Shown here in pieces: positions 8,670 through 17,621 of a stretch of DNA of 64,000 nucleotides. Where the stretch lies: positions 1-64,000 of the forward strand of contig JAJRWU010000326.1 of NCBI GenBank assembly GCA_024276655.1, written 5' to 3'. Position numbers and translations under genes: made by a program. Origin of the DNA: Planctomycetota bacterium. GTDB taxonomy: Bacteria > Planctomycetota > Planctomycetia > Pirellulales > Pirellulaceae. Under the pieces are notes generated by a model, which was given only the letters and a program-made list of their open reading frames with translations, had not been told where the DNA came from and did no database searches. The stretch's first letter is position 1. The number at the start of each line of letters is the position of its first letter.

Positions 8670-9949
8670 TAGCGATTGTCCACGAAACGTTTGCCCTTGC
8701 CTTCAAAACGGGGCAGCGAGCCGAGCGGAACACAATTCACGTCGATGCGGAGGCCCAGCCGCAGTTCCAGTTCCTGCGCGATGCGCGGCGGAGATTCAAG
8801 CCGATCTTCCACCTCGATATGCAGTTCGTCCATTTCGCCGTCCTTGCTGGCCGTCATGCGAAATTCCACGATTTCGGGAAAGCCTCGCAGTATATGTTCG
8901 ATCGAACCCGGGAAAATATTCACGCCGCGCACGATCAGCATGTCGTCGACCCGGCCCAGCACGCCGCCCTCCAGAAACACATACCGATTCGGCCCCGGTT
9001 TGCTCCACACCGGCCGCACCAAATCTCCGGTTCGGTAGCGAATCACGGGGCTGCCGGTTCGCCCCAGCGAGGTCAAGACAAGTTCGGCGGCTTCGCCTTC
9101 AGTCGCCGGTTTTCCCGTTTCCACGGAAAGAAACTCGGCCAAGAATTCGCTCTCGACAATATGCAGACCGGTTCCTTCGGCGTCGGGATACCCCCAAGGG
9201 CCCACTTCCGAGGCTCCGGCATGGTCGATCACGCGGGCGTCCCAGGCTTCTTCAATACGCTTGCGAATAGACGACGTCGAGCCGCCCGGCTCCCCCGCCA
9301 CGATAATACGGCTGACCGACATGGCCGCCAGATTGATTTGGTTTTCCTCCGCCGCTTCAACCATGTGCAAGGCGTACGTGGGCGTGCAGAACAAGACCGT
9401 CGTGTGCGAAGCCGCGATTAAATCGAGCCGCGCCACCGTTGTCAGCCCGCCGCCCGGTATCACCAACGCGCCGCGGGAAACAGCGGCCGCATGGGCCGAC
9501 CAAAAACCGATAAAAGGCCCATAGGAAAAAGCCATCATGGCCCGATCCGAGGGAGCGAATTCGGCCACGTCGAGCACATGCTGCCAGACGTCGACCCACC
9601 ATTGCCAATCGTCGGCGGAATCGAGCACGACCAACGGCCGGCCGCGCGTGCCGGAGGTGCGATGAAAATGGGTGTAGTGGTCTGGCGGGAAGGTAAGGTT
9701 CGCGGCAAACTCGCCTTTCCGCCGACTACTCAATTCATCTTTATAGGTGAAGGGCCACTGGGAAAACTCCTCCAGCGAAGCCAGCGGCCATTTGCAGCCC
9801 GCCAGTTTCTCGGCGTAAAAATGGTTTTCCGGCAAGATGCCGCCCAGCAACGTATTCAGCTTCCGTAGCTGGTGCTCAGCCATGGCTTCCGCGTCGAGGC
9901 TTTCGAGGCGGCGGCGTTGTTCAAAACTGATATGCGTCATACCCATCAT
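8669..9949 (-). CDS. phenylacetate-CoA ligase-like adenylate-forming enzyme (PaaK family)
   Basis: This ANL-superfamily protein of 426 residues has PaaK proportions. HRTSGTRGRPLVVLDS is the phosphate-binding loop, YRTGDLVRP carries the ribose-binding Asp, and GRVDDMLIVRGVNIFPGSIE starts the small C-terminal lid domain. It would activate a carboxylic acid as acyl-AMP and probably transfer it to CoA or another thiol. It is first in a three-gene operon with the PLP enzyme and DUF971, without other phenylacetate genes, so phenylacetate itself is unlikely. The start could also be the ATG at 9946 or 9940; the ribosome binding site is weak. Confidence 0.87.
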   Translation of the reverse strand: MMGMTHISFEQRRRLESLDAEAMAEHQLRKLNTLLGGILPENHFYAEKLAGCKWPLASLEEFSQWPFTYKDELSSRRKGEFAANLTFPPDHYTHFHRTSGTRGRPLVVLDSADDWQWWVDVWQHVLDVAEFAPSDRAMMAFSYGPFIGFWSAHAAAVSRGALVIPGGGLTTVARLDLIAASHTTVLFCTPTYALHMVEAAEENQINLAAMSVSRIIVAGEPGGSTSSIRKRIEEAWDARVIDHAGASEVGPWGYPDAEGTGLHIVESEFLAEFLSVETGKPATEGEAAELVLTSLGRTGSPVIRYRTGDLVRPVWSKPGPNRYVFLEGGVLGRVDDMLIVRGVNIFPGSIEHILRGFPEIVEFRMTASKDGEMDELHIEVEDRLESPPRIAQELELRLGLRIDVNCVPLGSLPRFEGKGKRFVDNR

Positions 9950-10026
9950 GATACGGGCAGGCGCCGCCCCGGCATAGCCACCGCCCCTGCGTTACTGCGT
10001 CTTTTTCAACCGCTTGCGGTATCGCC

Positions 10027-10383
10027 TCACTCCTCGGGAACGTACACCACTTCGCCCGTTTTGAGGCGGTACGCCGTGCCGAGTTTTTCGCCTTCGCCGC
10101 CCAGAGTCTGCTTGGTCATTCGGTAGTGTTCCAGCTTCTGGCCCTTGCGGCGGATGATTTCCATGTTCGGCCTGCCAGGATTCTTGACGATCGTGATATC
10201 CTCGCCGGAGAGGAGTTCCGGCAAGTGGAAATGCGCCACCAACGCCAGCAAAAGCGCCACGGCGAACACCATCGCGACATCAAACAGATTGGCCACGCTG
10301 GTGAGCGGATCTTCGTCTTGGCTGGCGAGCAGCCGTTTATGCGCGGAGAGCTTCGTGTTGCGGTTGCGAGTTGCCCGAGGCAT
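10027..10383 (-). CDS. DUF2149 protein (HmuV/ExbD-like position)
   Basis: This is a 118-residue protein with a basic N-terminus, one transmembrane helix (VAMVFAVALLLALVAHF) and a periplasmic tail containing ITIVKNPG and GTAYRLKTGEVVYVPE, as in DUF2149. The topology is like ExbD or TolR. The ATG at 10383 has a strong GGAAGGAGAA site and overlaps the 3' end of the MotA/ExbB gene by 47 nt. With the CobN-like protein and the ExbB-like protein it forms a three-gene unit. From memory, hmuV of Bacteroidetes haem loci belongs to this family. Confidence 0.85.
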   Translation of the reverse strand: MPRATRNRNTKLSAHKRLLASQDEDPLTSVANLFDVAMVFAVALLLALVAHFHLPELLSGEDITIVKNPGRPNMEIIRRKGQKLEHYRMTKQTLGGEGEKLGTAYRLKTGEVVYVPEE

Positions 10384-11002
10384 TAGTCTGTTCTCCTTCC
10401 GTTGCATGTAAACATTGGTAGACATATTCGATATCGGCCAGATCGCGCGCGTACCATTGCCGCCGCGCCAACCAGAGGCCGTAACATAGTCCGCCCACGA
10501 ACAACCCCAACACCGTGGTGCTGAAGGCCACCACGAGGTGGCGGGCCATGTCTTGAATGTTGCCAGTCGAGAGGCCGATCAGCGCCGGTCCCAGAGGAAT
10601 GAGCGTGCCCATTAAACCGAGCATTGGGCCGACTCGTACGCCGAGGCTCATGCGCGTCAGCCGACTGGCGGCTTCTATTTCCAAATCGGAAACCAGCTTG
10701 CCCAAGTGCAATTCGCTTTCTTGAATTTCGCGGCCGGCGGCGGAGAAAGAACCGAGCAGCCCGGAATAGCCGCCGTTCCGGAAAAACGTGGCGATGGCTG
10801 CCTCTGCGGGCGGTCCGGCTTGTTGGTGAAGACCCGCCAGAAAAGATTTCCAAGCGGCGTTCTGTTTGCGGCGTTCTCGCATTTCTCGCACGAACCCGCC
10901 GACTTCCAGCAACACCCAGGCCACGAACCCGAGCAATGCAACGATCACCGGGACCAACAGCGCGGTCGAAATAAAGAAGAGAATTTCTACGAGTGCATTC
11001 AT
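10337..11002 (-). CDS. MotA/TolQ/ExbB-type proton channel protein
   Basis: This 221-residue protein has an N-terminal membrane helix at about 5-35, a cytoplasmic helical part, and two C-terminal helices holding the family core VGPMLGLMGTLIPLGPAL and AFSTTVLGLFVGGLCYG. Proteins of this family use the proton gradient to drive a partner. It starts 24 nt after the CobN-like stop codon and overlaps the DUF2149 gene, which supplies an ExbD-like single-pass partner. I infer a proton-driven machine working with the membrane-anchored CobN-like protein, not a flagellar motor; no flagellar genes are present. Confidence 0.88.
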   Translation of the reverse strand: MNALVEILFFISTALLVPVIVALLGFVAWVLLEVGGFVREMRERRKQNAAWKSFLAGLHQQAGPPAEAAIATFFRNGGYSGLLGSFSAAGREIQESELHLGKLVSDLEIEAASRLTRMSLGVRVGPMLGLMGTLIPLGPALIGLSTGNIQDMARHLVVAFSTTVLGLFVGGLCYGLWLARRQWYARDLADIEYVYQCLHATEGEQTNASGNSQPQHEALRA

Positions 11003-11026
11003 TCAGTGTGTTTCCTGCTTTGACCG

Positions 11027-14000
11027 CTACAATCGCGGCGAACCGCGGCGGAATCGATAACCGAGCAAGATCAAGCCCAGGCAAGCAACCGCCAACACGA
11101 TGCCCAGCAGCCGCCACGTTTGCGGAGCTTCCGGCTGCGGCGGCGAAGACGATTCCGGCGCTAATTCGCGGCCCGTAACAACTTCTGTAATCGGTGCTTC
11201 GGCGGTTGGTGTTTCCACGGGTTTCGATTCACTGACTTCCGTTTCAGGCACGGGCGGTGAAGCGGATGTCGCTGTGGACGCCTCTTTTGCCTTGGCTTGA
11301 AATTCGGCCAGCAGGGTGTCTAACTCTCGGCTGCCGGGGGCGCTGAGAACTTGTTCGACGAACGCCTCCAACTTTTTGTTGCCGCCGCCGCGAAGCCCGC
11401 CGCCTTCGCCGTGCCGCGCGACCGAGCGGGCGTATTCCGTGGCGATTTCGCGGAGCGTGGCTTCGCTCGGCTCCCAGTAGCCCTTGCGAACGGTTTCCAA
11501 CAAGATTTCCGTGATCTCTTGAAAAGCGAACGGGTTCTCAGCCTCGAACCATTCGCGAATGTTGAGGTTCCGTTTATCGCGAATGTAAATGTCGACGATC
11601 TCCTCCCAGATGTCGTCCGACACGCTGTTCTCTCGCATGATCTTCCAGCCCATCGTGTTCGACACATGCACGGCAACTTGATCGGCCCCGGCGTAACCTT
11701 CCTTCATCATGCCTTCGATCCATTTGCGGTTGAACAGCCGCACGCGGTAGTCTTTCCGCAGGGCGTCTTCCGCCCGGACCATGGAGGCTTGGTCGGGGTC
11801 GCGAACGTCGGAGAGGAACCACTCCGGCTCCTTGCCGGTAAGATGTTTGATTGCCAACGAAAGGCTGCCGCCCTTGTACCAGGTGTACTTATTGGAGAGC
11901 GGGCTGCGGGTGCGGTCCGCCCAACTCCGCAGCAGTACATCGGTTCCTTGAATGTGGCGGTTGTAGGTTTCCGGGGCGTCTTCGCCCCAGATGCCTTCGG
12001 TGTAAACATAACGCGAGAAGCCGAGATACGTGCTCATCAACTCTTCGCGGCTGTCCCATTCGCCGGATTTTTCCACCAGATAATAATACCCAGCGCTGCC
12101 GAACTGCCCAGGCGGACCGCCAAAGATGCGGGCTTGCGAAAGCGCTGCCGCCTTCTCCGGTTCGACGCCCTGTTTTTCCAGTTCCGCTCGAACGCGCAAA
12201 CTGTTCTCATAGACAAGGTTCTCGTCTTCTTTGTGAGACGCCACCAAACGCACGGCTTTGTCGAGCAGCCGCATTCGCGTGGGCAGCATGTCGCGATAAT
12301 AACCGAGCGACGAAATGAAAACGTCGATTCGGGGCCGCGCGAGTTCAGCGGCGGGAATCAGCTCCAAATCAGCCACCAAGTTTCGCGCATCCCACACCGG
12401 GCGGACGCCCATCAGGTACAGAATCTGCGATTCCATCACACCGTAATCTTGAAACGTGGCGAACGAATTCAAGGTGAAGGCGACTTTTCGAGGATAATGG
12501 CCCTTGGCTTCCATCTGCCCGGCCAGCAGTTGGTCGACCAGTTGCTTGCCGATTTCCCACGATGGCCGCGTGGGAACTTCCTCAGGATTCATCACATACA
12601 TATTGCGGCCGGTGGGCACGACGGCGGGGTTGCGGTCGGGACTGTTGCCCGGCCCCGGCGGAATGAACTTTCCGTCGAGCGCCGCCAGGAGGTTGTCGAC
12701 TTCGTTGTGCGTGCGAGCGAAGTCGTCTTTCAATCGCTCGGCCAGTTCGATTCCTTTTTTCACCGTGTCGGGAAGTTCCTTCTCTGAAAACTCTCCACCG
12801 ACAGACCGTATCGCCTCTTCGCCCCCGAACCCTTGCCGCACCACCAGCGAGATAATCTCCTCCGCCTTTCGCCGCAGATATTTTTGCCGATCACCGGGGT
12901 TGAGCGCCTCTTCCGCCGGCACTTTAATCACTTCACCCAACCCATCGCGAAACTGTTTGCGGAGGCAGGTCACGATCCAGGGGATCAGTAAATCGTCGCG
13001 CGGAGGTTCGCCGAACACATGCAAACTAACCGGCGTGGTTTCATTATGGATATTATGCAGATACTCCAACACATGTTCGACTTCCGCCGGTGTTAGCAGC
13101 CGACCATCAGACAAATCCCCGTCAGACAGGTTGATGTGCAGATCTTGCTCTAGTTTCGCCTCTCGAAACTGCTTCGTGATCGCCTCCCGAAACTTTTTCT
13201 TCAGCGCCCCGGTTTCCAGCACCACCCATTTGTCGATGTCGTTATGCAGGTTCAGCAGTTCGTCGGAGAGTTCCGCATTGACCGACGGCGGCACAAGATG
13301 ATCGATCAGCACGGCATACGCCCGGCGGCGGTCGGGCGACGATTCCCCCAGATTGTTGATGATCCAGGGATTGATATTGGGCGTGGTCCCCATGACGACA
13401 TCCGGCCAATCGGCTTGCGACAGGCCAACCCCCTTGCCCGGTAGCATGAACTCCGTGCCATGCGTGCCGAAGTGGATCATGGCGTTGGCCTGAAACGATT
13501 CTTGCAGCCAAAAGTACGTGGCTAAATAATTGTGCGGCGGCGGCACGAGTTTGTCATGCACCAACGACGTATCGTGTGCTTCGCCACGCAGCGGCTGCGG
13601 CAAGAGAATCACATTCCCCAGTTCGATGCGGGGAACGACGATGAACTGTTGGCCCTTGTTTTCCCAAACCAAAAATTTCCCCGGCGGCGGCCCCCAACGC
13701 TTGATCAGAGCCTGCTGTTGTTTTTCAGGGACTTTCGTTTCAAACCACGTTTTGTATTGCTCGGCGGGAATCAAAACGGCATCACCGCTACGGGCGAGTT
13801 GATCTAATACGCCCGGCGCCCAGATGCCGATTTGCCGGCCGCGCTGCATCATCCAGCCGACGAGTTCGTCTTCGTCGGAGGGCACGCGGGGCATTGTGTA
13901 GCCGGCCTTTTGCATCTGGCTCAACACATTGACCAAACTGCGCGGTCCGTTCATGAACATGCCGGTGGCGCTGCCCCGCATCAGTTCCGCCTTGCCCATT

Positions 14001-15226
14001 TCGCGGTCGTAATAGACGAAGGCGATTTTTTTATCTCGGTTCTGCGTGCGGGCCAGTTGCATCCAGGCGATTGCGCGGCCGACCAAATGTTCGATGCGTT
14101 CCGCAATCGGCGTGAACGCTTCGGAACTCCCTCCGCCAACGCGTGTGCCGGCGCCGATTTGCGGCTCAATCGCGCCGCGCAGTTCTTGGCCAATCACGTG
14201 AAAGGCCATTTCGCTGGAGGAAATTCCTTGCAGGTTCGTTTGCCAGTCGGCGATCGATTGCTTGCGGAAGAAAATCGAATGCAAATGCGGCACGCCGAGC
14301 TTCTCCCGAAACGACGTCCTTTCGCGACTGTGGCAAGTGTGAATGACGGCCAGCGGCTTGAACTCCAGCAGGCTTTGTTCGTAGGCCGGTCCCAGATCGA
14401 TCATCGCGACGGCCAGCACGCCCTGTTTTTCGAACGCACGAATGAGCGCCTCCACGACTTTCGGCTGTTGGAAAATGAGGTGTGTCGAATGCACGGCGAT
14501 CACAACGCGCGGCGCGTCTTCCAGCTTGTGGCCTTTGGTCAACTTTCGCTCGCGCGCCCAACGCAAAAACTGCCCGGCGTTCTCGAACAGGCCTTCGTGG
14601 TCGGGATGAAACAACCCGCCGAGGCGTTCACTTTCCACGGGAGGCAAAATGTTGCCGGGACGCTTCAAGTGTGTCACATTGATATAGATCAGCATCCGCT
14701 GGAGGTTCTCGGGCGAGGAGCCGTAATAGGCCTTTAATTTCGGATCGCTTTGGATAACGCCTTGCTTGGTCAGATCCGGCAGATGGCGTTCGGCCAACCC
14801 TGAAATCGAGAAGATTTGTAATTCGGGATTACGTTTTTTGGCGGCGGCGATCAAGCGGCGGTAATGCTCGCGGTCTTCCCCGCGAAGGTGCTGCAAGAAA
14901 ACAGCCCGATACACCGAAAGATCGACTTCTTCCTTGGAAAGCGCCGCGTCTTGCACGTAATCCAGTTGCAGCCCTAGTTCGGGTTCGAACCGCTGAAGAA
15001 CTTCAAAGATACCGCCGTGCAGGCCCACGAAAGCGATGCGGTTGGCGGCTGGAGCGTTGGCGTCGCTAGTCTTTTCTTGTCCCAGCACGGGTTGGCAAAA
15101 AGCGGGTTGACAAAACAGGCAGCACAGCAACGAGCCAACCGCCAGCCGGCTACCAATCCGCCCGGAAATTATTCGCCGAATTAAAAGCCCGACATTTTGA
15201 AAATGCCGGGCTTTGTTGTGCAACAA
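11027..15226 (-). CDS. membrane-anchored CobN/HmuS-like chelatase superfamily protein
   Basis: This is about 1,400 residues of CobN / magnesium-chelatase H-subunit type: RWGPPPGKFLVWENKGQQF, MIHFGTHGTEFMLPGK, VHVSNTMGWKIMRE and NPFAFQEITEILLETVRKGYW are class-typical. CobN normally inserts cobalt in the cytoplasm, but this one has a signal-like N-terminus (RLAVGSLLCCLFCQPAFCQP) and a C-terminal Thr/Pro/Glu-rich linker with one transmembrane helix (LLGIVLAVACLGLILLGYRF), so it should face the periplasm. The two following genes encode ExbB-like and DUF2149 proteins. This is the plan of HmuS in Bacteroidetes haem loci. No CobS, CobT or ChlI/D is near. The start is uncertain: no in-frame ATG exists downstream of the DUF1559 stop; TTG at 15226 or 15223, with GAAGGCGG upstream, is my best choice. 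Confidence 0.85.
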   Translation of the reverse strand: MLHNKARHFQNVGLLIRRIISGRIGSRLAVGSLLCCLFCQPAFCQPVLGQEKTSDANAPAANRIAFVGLHGGIFEVLQRFEPELGLQLDYVQDAALSKEEVDLSVYRAVFLQHLRGEDREHYRRLIAAAKKRNPELQIFSISGLAERHLPDLTKQGVIQSDPKLKAYYGSSPENLQRMLIYINVTHLKRPGNILPPVESERLGGLFHPDHEGLFENAGQFLRWARERKLTKGHKLEDAPRVVIAVHSTHLIFQQPKVVEALIRAFEKQGVLAVAMIDLGPAYEQSLLEFKPLAVIHTCHSRERTSFREKLGVPHLHSIFFRKQSIADWQTNLQGISSSEMAFHVIGQELRGAIEPQIGAGTRVGGGSSEAFTPIAERIEHLVGRAIAWMQLARTQNRDKKIAFVYYDREMGKAELMRGSATGMFMNGPRSLVNVLSQMQKAGYTMPRVPSDEDELVGWMMQRGRQIGIWAPGVLDQLARSGDAVLIPAEQYKTWFETKVPEKQQQALIKRWGPPPGKFLVWENKGQQFIVVPRIELGNVILLPQPLRGEAHDTSLVHDKLVPPPHNYLATYFWLQESFQANAMIHFGTHGTEFMLPGKGVGLSQADWPDVVMGTTPNINPWIINNLGESSPDRRRAYAVLIDHLVPPSVNAELSDELLNLHNDIDKWVVLETGALKKKFREAITKQFREAKLEQDLHINLSDGDLSDGRLLTPAEVEHVLEYLHNIHNETTPVSLHVFGEPPRDDLLIPWIVTCLRKQFRDGLGEVIKVPAEEALNPGDRQKYLRRKAEEIISLVVRQGFGGEEAIRSVGGEFSEKELPDTVKKGIELAERLKDDFARTHNEVDNLLAALDGKFIPPGPGNSPDRNPAVVPTGRNMYVMNPEEVPTRPSWEIGKQLVDQLLAGQMEAKGHYPRKVAFTLNSFATFQDYGVMESQILYLMGVRPVWDARNLVADLELIPAAELARPRIDVFISSLGYYRDMLPTRMRLLDKAVRLVASHKEDENLVYENSLRVRAELEKQGVEPEKAAALSQARIFGGPPGQFGSAGYYYLVEKSGEWDSREELMSTYLGFSRYVYTEGIWGEDAPETYNRHIQGTDVLLRSWADRTRSPLSNKYTWYKGGSLSLAIKHLTGKEPEWFLSDVRDPDQASMVRAEDALRKDYRVRLFNRKWIEGMMKEGYAGADQVAVHVSNTMGWKIMRENSVSDDIWEEIVDIYIRDKRNLNIREWFEAENPFAFQEITEILLETVRKGYWEPSEATLREIATEYARSVARHGEGGGLRGGGNKKLEAFVEQVLSAPGSRELDTLLAEFQAKAKEASTATSASPPVPETEVSESKPVETPTAEAPITEVVTGRELAPESSSPPQPEAPQTWRLLGIVLAVACLGLILLGYRFRRGSPRL
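15183..15214. repeat. R2 palindrome inside the 5' end of the CobN-like gene
   Basis: AAAGCCCGRCATTTT followed by its reverse complement forms a near-perfect hairpin with a tiny loop. If the CobN-like gene starts at TTG 15226, this hairpin encodes part of its N-terminal leader; otherwise it sits between the DUF1559 stop and an unknown start. The same 30-35-bp palindrome recurs at 16354, 20392, 29286, 55061, 56073 and 63182. Confidence 0.8.
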
Positions 15227-15281
15227 CCCGTTCCCGCCTTCATCTTTCAGGTGCTGTCTTGGCGCGGAACACCGATCACGA

Positions 15282-16256
15282 TCAGAATTGCCCGACAACT
15301 TCGCCTCCCCTCTTAGTGCCCAACGCCCTGATGATGACGAGATCGATCGTGTCTGGAATATACTGAATCGAACCATCGCACAGAGTGAAAACGGCGCCGC
15401 CGACGTGTGCGCTGCGGGCGGCGAAATTGGTGCAGCCATTATTCGGGGCCTTGCAATCGAACCGGCCATCGTTTGGCGCCCGATCGGTGCTGAACATGTT
15501 GTGCTGGGGATGTCCGCCAAACCAAACGGTGGCGCGGTCGGAGGCGTTGGGCGTCAGACCCTGGCAGGTGTTGATGTTTTGGGCGTCGGCGCCGACGCCG
15601 CCTCCCCGACGGCCGAAGATGTAATTGTCTTGCAGGGTGCCGGGGTCGAGATCACCCTTGAGTGTTTCTCCAAGTGCGATCGTGTTCGACGTGCCATCGG
15701 TAATTTCCGCGAAACGCGTCCAGGTGTCGTGGCCGAACACTCCGATGCAAGATTTCCCCCGGCAGCGGCAGCTTGTGCCTTGGTTCGCCAGGTAGTTGGT
15801 GGGCCCCCAGGTCGCGGTGGCCACTCGGCTGACAGGATCGCTAGGACAAATAAACGCGCTGATATCGGCGCCCCCCGCAGCAAAAAAAGCGGGGTTGCCG
15901 GTGGCCGATCCGTTGGGATTGGGGCTGCTCGTGCTGGGGCCGATTTTGGTGAAATCGATCAATTCGTAGACCGGCGTCTGTTCGATGTAGGGCAGCAGGT
16001 AAGTCGACCAGGCGATCTGGTGCCGGTAAGCACGGCCGGTGGTCCCGGTGTCGAGATGCCCGGCGGGAAACATATTATGGGCGCCATGATAGTTATGCAG
16101 GGCCAAGCCGAGCTGTTTCATGTTGTTCTGGCACTGCATCCGCCGCGCTGCGCCACGAGCCGCCTGCACGGCTGGCAGCAACATGGCAACCAAAATCCCG
16201 ATGATCGCAATCACGACCAGCAATTCGACCAGCGTAAAACCACGTTGTTTTCGCAT
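15282..16256 (-). CDS. DUF1559 prepilin-like protein
   Basis: This is a type II secretion pseudopilin-like protein of 324 residues. The N-terminus MRKQRGFTLVELLVVIAII is a perfect type IV prepilin leader; cleavage is expected between G6 and F7. After the helix comes the DUF1559 domain, MQCQNNMKQLGLALHNYHG, and near the C-terminus SAHVGGAVFTLCDGSIQ is the H-x-G-G...DG motif typical of these planctomycete proteins. They occur in large families per genome and are thought to be surface or secretion fibres. The ATG at 16256 gives the canonical leader. Hairpins flank it at 15183 and 16354, so it may be its own transcript. Confidence 0.93.
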   Translation of the reverse strand: MRKQRGFTLVELLVVIAIIGILVAMLLPAVQAARGAARRMQCQNNMKQLGLALHNYHGAHNMFPAGHLDTGTTGRAYRHQIAWSTYLLPYIEQTPVYELIDFTKIGPSTSSPNPNGSATGNPAFFAAGGADISAFICPSDPVSRVATATWGPTNYLANQGTSCRCRGKSCIGVFGHDTWTRFAEITDGTSNTIALGETLKGDLDPGTLQDNYIFGRRGGGVGADAQNINTCQGLTPNASDRATVWFGGHPQHNMFSTDRAPNDGRFDCKAPNNGCTNFAARSAHVGGAVFTLCDGSIQYIPDTIDLVIIRALGTKRGGEVVGQF

Positions 16257-16353
16257 GAAACATTCATTCCCTTCAACGGATGTGTGTTTAATTTCAATCA
16301 ACGAGCGATCATAAGGAACAACGAAAGGATCAGTTACTGGTCGCTCAGTAAAT

Positions 16354-16384
16354 AAGCCCGGCATTTTCAAAATGCCGGGCTTTT
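16354..16384. terminator. R2 palindrome acting as likely bidirectional terminator
   Basis: AAGCCCGGCATTTT and its reverse complement form a near-perfect hairpin that ends in TTTT. It sits between the small lipoprotein gene and the DUF1559 gene. It is a member of the R2 family; the terminator role is inferred from shape and place. Confidence 0.7.
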
Positions 16385-16417
16385 AATCCGGCAACTAAAT
16401 TCCACGCGGCGCCTTCG

Positions 16418-16711
16418 CTACTGCTCGGCGATCCATTTCTTGAGATCGGCCGCGCATTTTTCGTCGCAAACGATGTACTCAACTCCCTCAACGGTGACGA
16501 GGTTCTCTTTACTGACGTCGTCAATCTTTTTGTCGCATTGTACACAAACGCCCGGCCGCCCTACCGGGCTGCTGACCTTCGCTTCCAGCTCGGGTGCGTG
16601 TTCGCCGCAGCCGCTCAAAAAAAACGCCAACATCGCACAACCCAACAGCACTGTCGCCCGCCGAAAGACCGCACGATGTTGAAACGTATTTTCCATAAAT
16701 GTATTTTGCAT
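16418..16711 (-). CDS. small lipoprotein with a four-cysteine metal-site motif
   Basis: The protein has 97 residues. A signal peptide ends in the lipobox FLSGC with Cys35. The mature part carries C56-x2-C59 (CVQC) and C82-x3-C86 (CDEKC), which look like a zinc- or heavy-metal-binding knuckle of TRASH/YHS style. The start may be ATG 16711 or ATG 16696; GAGAG lies ahead of the first. It is upstream of the DUF1559 gene on the same strand but separated by a hairpin. Function unknown. Confidence 0.75.
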   Translation of the reverse strand: MQNTFMENTFQHRAVFRRATVLLGCAMLAFFLSGCGEHAPELEAKVSSPVGRPGVCVQCDKKIDDVSKENLVTVEGVEYIVCDEKCAADLKKWIAEQ

Positions 16712-16733
16712 ATTTGAAGCTCTCGATTGTTTC

Positions 16734-16884
16734 TTAGGCGAGCGGCAGGTGAAAATTTACCTAATACAAGCACGAAGCGCAAGCGAGTGAATCAGTAAAC
16801 GGTCATTCCCGCGTAGGTGGGAACCAAAAAAAAGTCTTGGATTCCCGCCGCGTGCGGGTAAGTTATTTTCCGCCGCTCGCCTTA
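16734..16884 (-). repeat. R4 MITE-like element, copy A (empty site)
   Basis: The terminal inverted repeats TTAGGCGAGCGGCAGGTGAA and its counterpart ending CCGCTCGCCTTA enclose about 100 bp that contain TCACTCGCTTGCGCTTCG on the other strand. Related copies lie at 20019, 43305 and 44397. This copy has the uninterrupted GTATTAGGTAAA site that is split by R5 in copy B. Confidence 0.8.
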
Positions 16885-17621
16885 GGAGCATTCGCGAAAC
16901 AATTGTTCTGTAGTCGCCCGCGGCTTGCCGTTCAACGAACCATTGCTACCGACGCGCCGTATATAATAATTGAGCCTTGCCTTGCCAAGGAAGGGTCCTC
17001 CATGTTTGCCCTCAAACCAAGGGGGGGAGCTAAAGGGCGTCGTCTCGAACAAGCGCCCCCGCTTATCCCCCTTGGCTAGAGGAAAAATGTATTCGCCGCT
17101 CCCTTGGCGCCGCTCGATAAATAACTGTCGCATTTGTGTAGCCATCGTCTTTGTGTAGCCATCGTCGCTAGACGGTGGGTGAGCGGTGAACCATCCCACG
17201 CTCTGGCGAGCATGGCTACGACACTAATTTTTCGATCCTTAGTGCAAACGCCAGGCCAAATCGGGCGCCTCTTCGCTGACGCTGGTTTTACCTGCTGGAG
17301 CAACACGCTCGCCGAAGTAACTACCGGCGATCTGGCGGTTTTTTCGCCTCGCCGGCGAAAACTTGGCCGTCCGGCGCCAACGCGAAAATATTTTGGTGCA
17401 GAGCCCCTTCAGGAAACACAGCCGCCTCAAATGAAACAGACGCTGGCTATGCCAACTGAAACGATCGCGCCCGCAGCCGACGGCTAAACCAGATCAGCTC
17501 GCCTTGGTCACTCTGGCCGCTCCGCCGGACGATAAAAGATGAAACTGGCGCCGCCATTTTTGCTGGGAATCGCCGCCTCTCTCCTCGCAAACACGCGTAA
17601 AACGGCCTGTGCGAGCCGCTT
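16885..17621. other. gene-free region with stacked repeats
   Basis: About 740 nt lie between the small lipoprotein gene and the HemX-like gene. They contain part of a purine-rich stretch with an inverted copy (AACCAAGGGGG near 17017 and CCCCCTTGG near 17067), an R3 element at 17111-17238, and unassigned sequence at 17240-17600. Short open frames here have no ribosome binding site and overlap repeats, so I call none of them. Confidence 0.6.
17111..17238 (+). repeat. R3 palindromic element, copy 1
   Basis: GTGTAGCCATCGTCG on the left pairs with GGCGAGCATGGCTACGACAC on the right around GGTGAGCGGTGAACC. The ends carry CGCTCGAT and CGATCC. In this copy a 17-nt piece of the left arm (TTTGTGTAGCCATCGTC) is repeated in tandem at about 17134-17166. 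Other copies: 19908-20014 and 55164-55280, inverted. Confidence 0.8.

Noticed and set aside
8669-9949. Phenylacetate degradation operon
   Set aside because: Only a PaaK-like ligase is present; no paaABCDE, paaG or paaZ genes are near.
11351-12787. Long + strand open frame inside the CobN-like gene
   Set aside because: It is an antisense by-product of GC-biased third positions; the minus-strand protein has the conserved motifs.
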